Below are positions 5,634 to 9,452 of a stretch of DNA of 9,452 bases, piece by piece. The notes beneath the pieces were generated by a model. It ran no database searches. It saw only the letters and a list, made by a program, of their open reading frames with translations, and was not told where the DNA came from. Location: assembly GCA_034660495.1 (NCBI GenBank), contig JAYEJJ010000273.1, positions 1-9,452 on the forward strand, written 5' to 3'. The stretch's first letter is position 1, and every line of letters starts with the position of its first letter. Source of the DNA: DATFJZ01 sp034660495. GTDB lineage: Bacteria; Desulfobacterota; Desulfobacteria; Desulfobacterales; Desulfobacteraceae. Made by a program: the position numbers and the translations under genes.

Positions 5634-7712
5634 ATGGCCGAAACACTTATTTTCATGCTGGGTCTTGGCGGCCTGTGCGGCCTTGTGCTGAGCTTTGCTT
5701 CAAAAATTTTTTACGTATATGAAGATCCACGAATTGCAATGGTTGAAGAAAATCTGGCAGGTGCAAACTGCGGCGGATGTGGTTACACAGGATGCTCAGC
5801 AGCAGCCGAGGCTGTTGTGTCCGGCAAAGCCCCCCCCAGTGTCTGCGTGATTTCAGGGCCGGAAGCCATTGAGCGGGTAGCTGCTGTCATGGGGGTAGAT
5901 CCGGGAACAGCTGAATCCAGACAGGCATATAATATGTGCAACGGCGGATTCAGAGCAGCGGACAAATATCATTATATGGGGATAACCTCATGTAAAGCCA
6001 TGGCCGTTGTGTTCGGGGGCAAAAGAGAATGTCACATCGGATGCATAGGGCTTGGCGACTGCGTTAAAGCGTGCCAATTCGGTGCTGTTTATATGGGAAA
6101 GGACGGACATCCCGTTGTTAATGATCACAAATGCGTTGGCTGCGGGGCATGTCAGAATGCCTGTCCAAAAAAAATCATTGAAGTAAAAAGCCTTAGCGAA
6201 AAACTGCTTAAATTTAATCAGAAGCACGATCCGCTGGCCCCCTGCTCTCAGACCTGCCCGGCTGAAATCAATATCCCCAAATATATCAGCCATATTAAAA
6301 ACAGGGAATACCTGGCTGCTGTTCAGACCATTCGACTGAGAAACCCCCTTTTACTGTCCTGCGGCAGAGTCTGCCCCCATCCCTGTGAATCAGAATGCAG
6401 ACGGGGCATAGAAGACGAACCTGTCTCCATTAATCAGCTCAAACGCTTTGCAGCAGATTATGAAATGAACTCAGGCAGCAGAATTCCGATAAAATGCGCG
6501 CCGGACACAGGCAAACGCGTGGCTGTTGTCGGCGGCGGCCCTTCTGGGTTGAGCTGTGCCTATTTTCTGCGGCGGATCGGCCACGAGGTGGCCATATTTG
6601 AATCCATGCCCAAACTCGGGGGAATGCTCAGATACGGTATCCCTGAATACAGGCTCCCCAAAAAGGTGCTGGACTGGGAGATAGAAGGAATCCTGAATTT
6701 AGGCATTAAAAGCTACAACCATGTTAAATTCGGGGTAGACTTTGGTCTGGGATCCCTTATGGCAGGCGGATACAATGCCGTCTTTCTGGGTGTCGGAGCC
6801 TGGAAGGATTATGAACTGGGCATAACTGGAGAACTCCTTAAGGGCTGTTTTACAGGAATCAATTTCCTCTCCAGAACAGGCAGTGGAGAAAAACTTGAAC
6901 TGGGAAGCAAAGCCGCCGTTATCGGCGGCGGGAACACGGCTGTGGACTGCGCAAGAACACTGCTCAGGGTGGGGCTTGAAAAAGTATACATTGTCTACCG
7001 CCGGACAAGAAATGAAATGCCGGCCAATGAAGTTGAAATCGTCGCCTCAGAGCATGAGGGAATTGAATTTGTCTTCCTTGCCGCTCCTGTCAGGGTTGTT
7101 GCCGGATGTGACGGTCAAGTGACCCACCTGGAATACCTGAAAATGCAGCTCGGGGAACCAGACAGCAGTGGCAGACGGCGGCCTGAACCCATAGAAGGAT
7201 CTGAAACCTTTCTGGAAGTGGGTACGGTCATCACTGCCATTGGCCAGTCACCGGATTCAACCTTCAAGAACGATCCCCATCCCCGGATCAATGATCTGGA
7301 GCTGACCCGATGGAATACCATAGAAAACGACCCGCAGACATTGCAGACAACCATTCCCTATGTGTTCACTGCCGGTGATGCAGCAACCGGTCCATCTCTT
7401 GTGGTAGACGCCATTGGCGGGGGAAGACGGGCTGCACGCTCCATAGATCAATTTCTCAAAGGAGAGCCGGTGGTTCCGCCTGTGGACTCTCTGCAGGACA
7501 GAAGAATCAAGGAATCCATATTTAAAACAGTTCCAGGCATCACCCCCATAAAAAGGGCTGAAATGCCTGAACTCCCTGTAAACGAAAGAGTGAATTCCTA
7601 TGTGGAAGTCGATCTTGTACTTTCCGAAAAAGATGCACTCCAGGAAGCCAATCGCTGTCTCAACTGTTGCAGGCTGTGTTATAATCCTGATGTTGAAACA
7701 GCTGAAATCTAA
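5634..7712 (+). CDS. rnfB: RnfB fused to a GltD/NfnB-like FAD- and NADP(H)-binding oxidoreductase
   Basis: This 692-residue protein has two parts. Residues 1 to about 185 are RnfB: an N-terminal helix (about 4-27), a 4Fe-4S motif with C46, C49, C54 and C71, then two ferredoxin-type motifs (C133/C137/C143/C147 and C167/C170/C173/C177). Residues from about 195 resemble glutamate synthase small subunit and NfnB. They carry a cysteine-rich domain (C204, C208, C243, C247, C251, C255), an FAD Rossmann motif GGGPSG at 300-305, GYNAVFLGVGAW, a second Rossmann motif GGGNTA at 431-436 followed by YRRTRNEMPA (R456, R457, the usual NADPH-preferring pattern), and TAGDAATG near the end. A C-terminal CLNCCRLC (675-682) may bind another cluster. 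RnfB normally accepts ferredoxin electrons and is well under half this length. The fusion provides a pyridine-nucleotide site that RnfC lacks. GAGGAG (5623-5628) sets the start. Confidence 0.93.
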   Translation: MAETLIFMLGLGGLCGLVLSFASKIFYVYEDPRIAMVEENLAGANCGGCGYTGCSAAAEAVVSGKAPPSVCVISGPEAIERVAAVMGVDPGTAESRQAYNMCNGGFRAADKYHYMGITSCKAMAVVFGGKRECHIGCIGLGDCVKACQFGAVYMGKDGHPVVNDHKCVGCGACQNACPKKIIEVKSLSEKLLKFNQKHDPLAPCSQTCPAEINIPKYISHIKNREYLAAVQTIRLRNPLLLSCGRVCPHPCESECRRGIEDEPVSINQLKRFAADYEMNSGSRIPIKCAPDTGKRVAVVGGGPSGLSCAYFLRRIGHEVAIFESMPKLGGMLRYGIPEYRLPKKVLDWEIEGILNLGIKSYNHVKFGVDFGLGSLMAGGYNAVFLGVGAWKDYELGITGELLKGCFTGINFLSRTGSGEKLELGSKAAVIGGGNTAVDCARTLLRVGLEKVYIVYRRTRNEMPANEVEIVASEHEGIEFVFLAAPVRVVAGCDGQVTHLEYLKMQLGEPDSSGRRRPEPIEGSETFLEVGTVITAIGQSPDSTFKNDPHPRINDLELTRWNTIENDPQTLQTTIPYVFTAGDAATGPSLVVDAIGGGRRAARSIDQFLKGEPVVPPVDSLQDRRIKESIFKTVPGITPIKRAEMPELPVNERVNSYVEVDLVLSEKDALQEANRCLNCCRLCYNPDVETAEI

Positions 7713-7724
7713 TCTTTTCCTAAT

Positions 7725-7733
7725 GAGGAGGTG
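7725..7733 (+). promoter_or_regulatory. Strong ribosome binding site supporting a TTG start
   Basis: GAGGAGGTG lies 11 nt before TTG at 7745. No in-frame ATG or GTG lies nearby; in-frame ATT codons at 7736 and 7739 are the only closer alternatives. A strong binding site compensating for a weak start codon is the likely explanation. Confidence 0.6.
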
Positions 7734-7744
7734 GAATTATTCCA

Positions 7745-8236
7745 TTGCTAAAAAATCTGGAAACGCTTGATATCTTTCAGGACTTAACCGATGATGAACT
7801 GGCAGAGATACAGAAATTATGCAGGGAAGAAGAGTATCAGAGAAATGACAAACTCTTTACCGAAGGAGATCCAGCAGATGATCTCTGGATCATCATAGAA
7901 GGCAAGGTTGATCTTCGTTTTGAAATGCCCAACGCCAGAACGGTTACCGAGGAATCAACAGTGTCATCCCACGACCATGTTATTCCTGAAGCCCAGGTGT
8001 TTGGATGGTCCAGTTTTATACCGCCCTATAAAATGAGATTGTCGGCATTCTGCGTAACCCGTAAATGCAAGGCATTGAAAATCGACAGAGAGTCATTGTC
8101 AAGACTGATGGAAAGAAACACCTCCATCGGATTTAAGATAATGAAGTATACCGTTAAGGTTGTGGGCTTTAGATTCAAACAGTTCCAGGATGAGGTGGTC
8201 AAGTTCATGTGCATGAACTTGATGAATTCCTGGTAA
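7745..8236 (+). CDS. Cyclic nucleotide-binding domain protein without DNA-binding domain
   Basis: This 163-residue protein is a Crp/Fnr-type sensory domain. The N-terminal LKNLETLDIFQDLTDDELAEIQKLC is typical of the family, followed by FTEGDPADDLWIIIEGKVDLRFEMPN and, after an acidic loop, VFGWSSFIPPYKMRLSAFCVTRKCKALKIDRESLSRLM. It ends soon after the long helix, so there is no helix-turn-helix and it cannot act alone as a Crp-type regulator. The ligand is not predictable; the phosphate-cassette arginine pattern is not classic. It starts 32 bp after rnfB and is probably cotranscribed, which suggests allosteric or assembly control of the Rnf complex, as inference. The TTG start is preferred because it gives the usual family N-terminus and follows a strong ribosome binding site. 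Confidence 0.8.
   Translation: MLKNLETLDIFQDLTDDELAEIQKLCREEEYQRNDKLFTEGDPADDLWIIIEGKVDLRFEMPNARTVTEESTVSSHDHVIPEAQVFGWSSFIPPYKMRLSAFCVTRKCKALKIDRESLSRLMERNTSIGFKIMKYTVKVVGFRFKQFQDEVVKFMCMNLMNSW
8185..8233. other. Long palindrome at the convergent gene ends
   Basis: TCAAGTTCATG (8199-8209) and CATGAACTTGA (8212-8222) are perfect 11-bp complements around TG. An outer CCAGGA (8185-8190) and TCCTGG (8228-8233) could extend the stem. It lies in the last codons of the preceding gene and just beyond the stop of the - strand gene. An A run on the + strand (8234-8241) separates it from the - strand gene, so neither direction gives the usual hairpin-then-T order. A bidirectional 3'-end or stability structure is possible. 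Confidence 0.45.
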
Positions 8237-8242
8237 AAAAAA

Positions 8243-9163
8243 TCAAACCCAGCAGCTTTTAATACCCTGACTGGAACCCCGGCTTTCCATGGTGTTCTGG
8301 ATCATGGTAAAGGTTTTGTTTCTGTTCAGCGACCATGCCGGTGCAACCAGCTCCTCGGGATGGGGATCACCGGTTATGCGCTGAATGACCATATTCTCAG
8401 GCAGAAGTTCTATAAAATCACACACAGTTTCCACATAGGACTTCTGATCCATACATTGATACGCTCCTTTTTTCCACATGGCTTCCAGAACGGTTCCTTT
8501 GACCACGTAAAGAAGATGAATCTTAACCCCGTTAATGCCGAGACGGCCGATCTGCCTGGCCGTTTCAAGCATCATCTCCCTTGTTTCACCGGGAAGCCCC
8601 AGTATCACGTGGGCGCAAATATTAATACCCCTGTGGCGGGTCATATGAACCGCATTTTCAAACGCAGAAAAATCATGGCCGCGGTTGATACGCTTTAAAG
8701 TGGCATTGTGCACGGACTGGAGACCGTACTCCATCCACACAAGATGAGTTTCAGTATAGGTCGCAATCAGATCCAGCTTTTCTTCATCTACACAGTCGGG
8801 CCGGGTGCCGATGGCAAGCCCAACCACATCCTGTGGTTCTACGGCCATATCAATCATCTCTTTGATATGGCCGCAGGTGGTATAAGTGTTGGTGTAGGAC
8901 TGGAAATAAACCAGGAATTTCCTGGCCTTATACCTGATAATCATGGCCTTTCTGCCCTGCTCAATCTGCTGGGGGATGGTCAGCCCTTTTTTAAACAGTC
9001 CGGACCCGGAGCCGAGGCTGTTGCAGTAAACACACCCTCCCCGGGAAAGGGTTCCGTCCCTGTTGGGGCATCCAAGACCTGCATCCACTGTTATTTTCTG
9101 AACCCTTTCGCCAAATATAGATCTTAAATAGGAATTATAATCAAAGTATCTTCTTTCTGCCAT
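8243..9163 (-). CDS. YhcC/TIGR01212-family radical SAM protein
   Basis: This 306-residue protein begins MAERRYFDYNSYLRSIFG and carries the radical SAM cluster motif CPNRDGTLSRGGCVYC with C32, C44 and C47. The wide first spacing resembles Elp3-like radical SAM proteins and is characteristic of this family. Further family blocks are YFQSYTNTY, VGLAIGTRPDCV, LVWMEYGLQSVH, RINRGHDFSAF and HVILGLPGET. Length is normal for the family and the gene looks intact. The biochemical role of the family is not firmly established to my knowledge; a tRNA- or metabolite-modifying activity is often supposed. It is convergent with the rnf operon, with 6 bp between the stop codons. AAGGTG (complement of 9169-9174) lies 5 nt before the ATG. 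The upstream miniature element ends only 25 bp away, so the native promoter was probably displaced or replaced. Confidence 0.9.
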   Translation of the reverse strand: MAERRYFDYNSYLRSIFGERVQKITVDAGLGCPNRDGTLSRGGCVYCNSLGSGSGLFKKGLTIPQQIEQGRKAMIIRYKARKFLVYFQSYTNTYTTCGHIKEMIDMAVEPQDVVGLAIGTRPDCVDEEKLDLIATYTETHLVWMEYGLQSVHNATLKRINRGHDFSAFENAVHMTRHRGINICAHVILGLPGETREMMLETARQIGRLGINGVKIHLLYVVKGTVLEAMWKKGAYQCMDQKSYVETVCDFIELLPENMVIQRITGDPHPEELVAPAWSLNRNKTFTMIQNTMESRGSSQGIKSCWV

Positions 9164-9180
9164 TTTTCACCTTATTATAC

Positions 9181-9188
9181 CATCGCTG
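9181..9188. repeat. Target site duplication of right element, left copy
   Basis: CATCGCTG directly precedes the GGCATCC end of the element. It matches CTTCGCTG at 9314-9321 in seven of eight positions. Confidence 0.75.
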
Positions 9189-9313
9189 GGCATCCTTCAT
9201 AAGTACTTTACACTTTTTATTTTTTTTAACCATGAAACACACGAAAGGCACGAAAAATATAAAAATCAAACACAAAAAGTGTAAACTACTTTTGAAGCAT
9301 TATGAAGGATGCC
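9189..9313 (+). mobile_element. Miniature inverted-repeat element, right copy (125 bp)
   Basis: It has the same 14-bp perfect terminal repeats and core as 212-350, in opposite orientation, and no coding capacity. It differs from the left copy by three substitutions and lacks the 14-bp duplication. The core heptamers start at 9231 (CATGAAA), 9240 (CACGAAA) and 9249 (CACGAAA). Its own near-perfect 8-bp flanking repeat shows an independent insertion. It sits between yhcC and the structured RNA-like sequence at the right edge. Confidence 0.85.
9256..9285 (-). promoter_or_regulatory. Promoter-like sequence inside right miniature element, reading toward yhcC
   Basis: Read on the - strand, TTTACA (9285-9280), an 18-bp spacer and TATATT (9261-9256) match the arrangement in the left copy. 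A transcript would start near 9249 and reach the ATG at 9163 after about 85 nt. The AT-rich background lowers confidence. Confidence 0.3.
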
Positions 9314-9321
9314 CTTCGCTG
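9314..9321. repeat. Target site duplication of right element, right copy
   Basis: CTTCGCTG follows the GGATGCC end of the element and pairs with 9181-9188 with one mismatch at the second base. Confidence 0.75.
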
Positions 9322-9353
9322 TACAGTTTTTTTATAAAAAACCGGCAAGAAAA

Positions 9354-9452
9354 CCCCTGAGTCTTTAGCTCAGGGGATGAATTGACGGATTATGATGTGC
9401 TTTTCAGCCTATGCGTTTTTGAAAAGCACTTAATCGAGAGCAACAGCATAGG
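9354..9452 (+). ncRNA. Candidate IscB omega-RNA (HEARO-like) or IS200/IS605-type end, partial at right edge
   Basis: A perfect 8-bp hairpin, CCCCTGAG (9354-9361) and CTCAGGGG (9369-9376), has a TCTTTAG loop and is followed by ATGAA. This style resembles IS200/IS605-type ends and associated guide RNAs. Then GTGCTTTTCA (9397-9406) pairs perfectly with TGAAAAGCAC (9420-9429). Its loop contains CCTATGC (9408-9414), which is complementary to GCATAGG at 9446-9452, the last bases of the window, forming an H-type pseudoknot. Omega-RNAs are pseudoknotted and lie upstream of iscB in the same orientation, so an iscB gene would be expected beyond the right edge. The iscB remnant at the left edge shows that such elements occur in this genome. 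The structure is seen directly; the identity is inferred from recalled family features. Confidence 0.45.

Noticed and set aside
8360..9127. Two + strand reading frames of 112 and 139 residues
   Set aside because: They are antisense to the conserved radical SAM gene and lack any recognisable motif.
9174..9179. TATAAT (- strand) just upstream of yhcC as its -10 box
   Set aside because: Transcription would start within a few bases of the ATG and lose the ribosome binding site. No -35 box lies at a suitable distance either with the element or in the reconstructed pre-insertion sequence.
212..9313. The rnf segment as cargo of a composite transposon bounded by the two miniature elements
   Set aside because: A composite unit would share one duplication at its outer edges. 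The outer flanks are AATTATTG and CTTCGCTG, and each element instead has its own matching pair, so the insertions were independent.
9326..9342. GTTTTTT/AAAAAAC dyad as a terminator
   Set aside because: The stem is pure A/T apart from one pair and the loop is three bases, so it is more likely low-complexity sequence.

Overview
The window carries a complete Rnf-type electron transport operon bracketed by mobile-element debris. A small tetraheme c3-like cytochrome precedes rnfC, and base composition and codon use are moderate. RnfB is joined to an NAD(P)H-type flavoprotein. Together these suggest an anaerobic, cytochrome-rich Desulfobacterota bacterium, probably a sulfate reducer of the Desulfobacter type. 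That placement is an inference from gene content; no marker gene is present.

Layout: (1) 1-387, the remnant of an iscB-like RNA-guided nuclease gene (RRXRR domain, open at the left edge), split by a 139-bp miniature transposable element (212-350) with an 8-bp target duplication. (2) 404-838, an RseC/MucC-family membrane protein. (3) 839-1027, a 189-bp leader with a candidate promoter and a strong dyad. (4) 1028-7712, cytochrome c, rnfC, rnfD, rnfG, rnfE, rnfA and rnfB, all on the + strand with short gaps or 8-bp overlaps. Only the rnfA-rnfB junction (125 bp) is long. (5) 7745-8236, a stand-alone cyclic-nucleotide-binding-domain protein. (6) 8243-9163 on the - strand, a YhcC/TIGR01212 radical SAM protein, convergent with the operon and only 6 bp from it. 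(7) 9164-9452, a second copy (125 bp) of the miniature element, inverted relative to the first and with its own 8-bp target duplication. It is followed by a hairpin and pseudoknot that look like the start of an IscB omega-RNA or IS200/IS605-type end, running off the right edge.

How the genes work together: Rnf couples electron flow between reduced ferredoxin and a second carrier to ion movement across the membrane. Three details suggest that this version is rewired. RnfC lacks the glycine-rich FMN/NADH loop and the adjoining NGAECEP-type motif. RnfB is fused to a complete GltD/NfnB-like FAD and NADP(H) module. RnfD has lost the SGAT flavinylation motif, although RnfG keeps it. The simplest reading is that the pyridine-nucleotide site has moved from RnfC to the RnfB fusion, and that the cytochrome is an additional or alternative electron partner. 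RseC-like proteins accompany Rsx/Rnf complexes elsewhere, and the downstream nucleotide-sensing protein may regulate the complex.

The two miniature elements lie about 8.8 kb apart in inverted orientation. Each places the same promoter-like sequence so that it reads toward the adjacent gene: rseC-rnf on the left and yhcC on the right. No rRNA, tRNA or CRISPR array was seen, and no real stretch longer than 300 bp lacks a gene or element.
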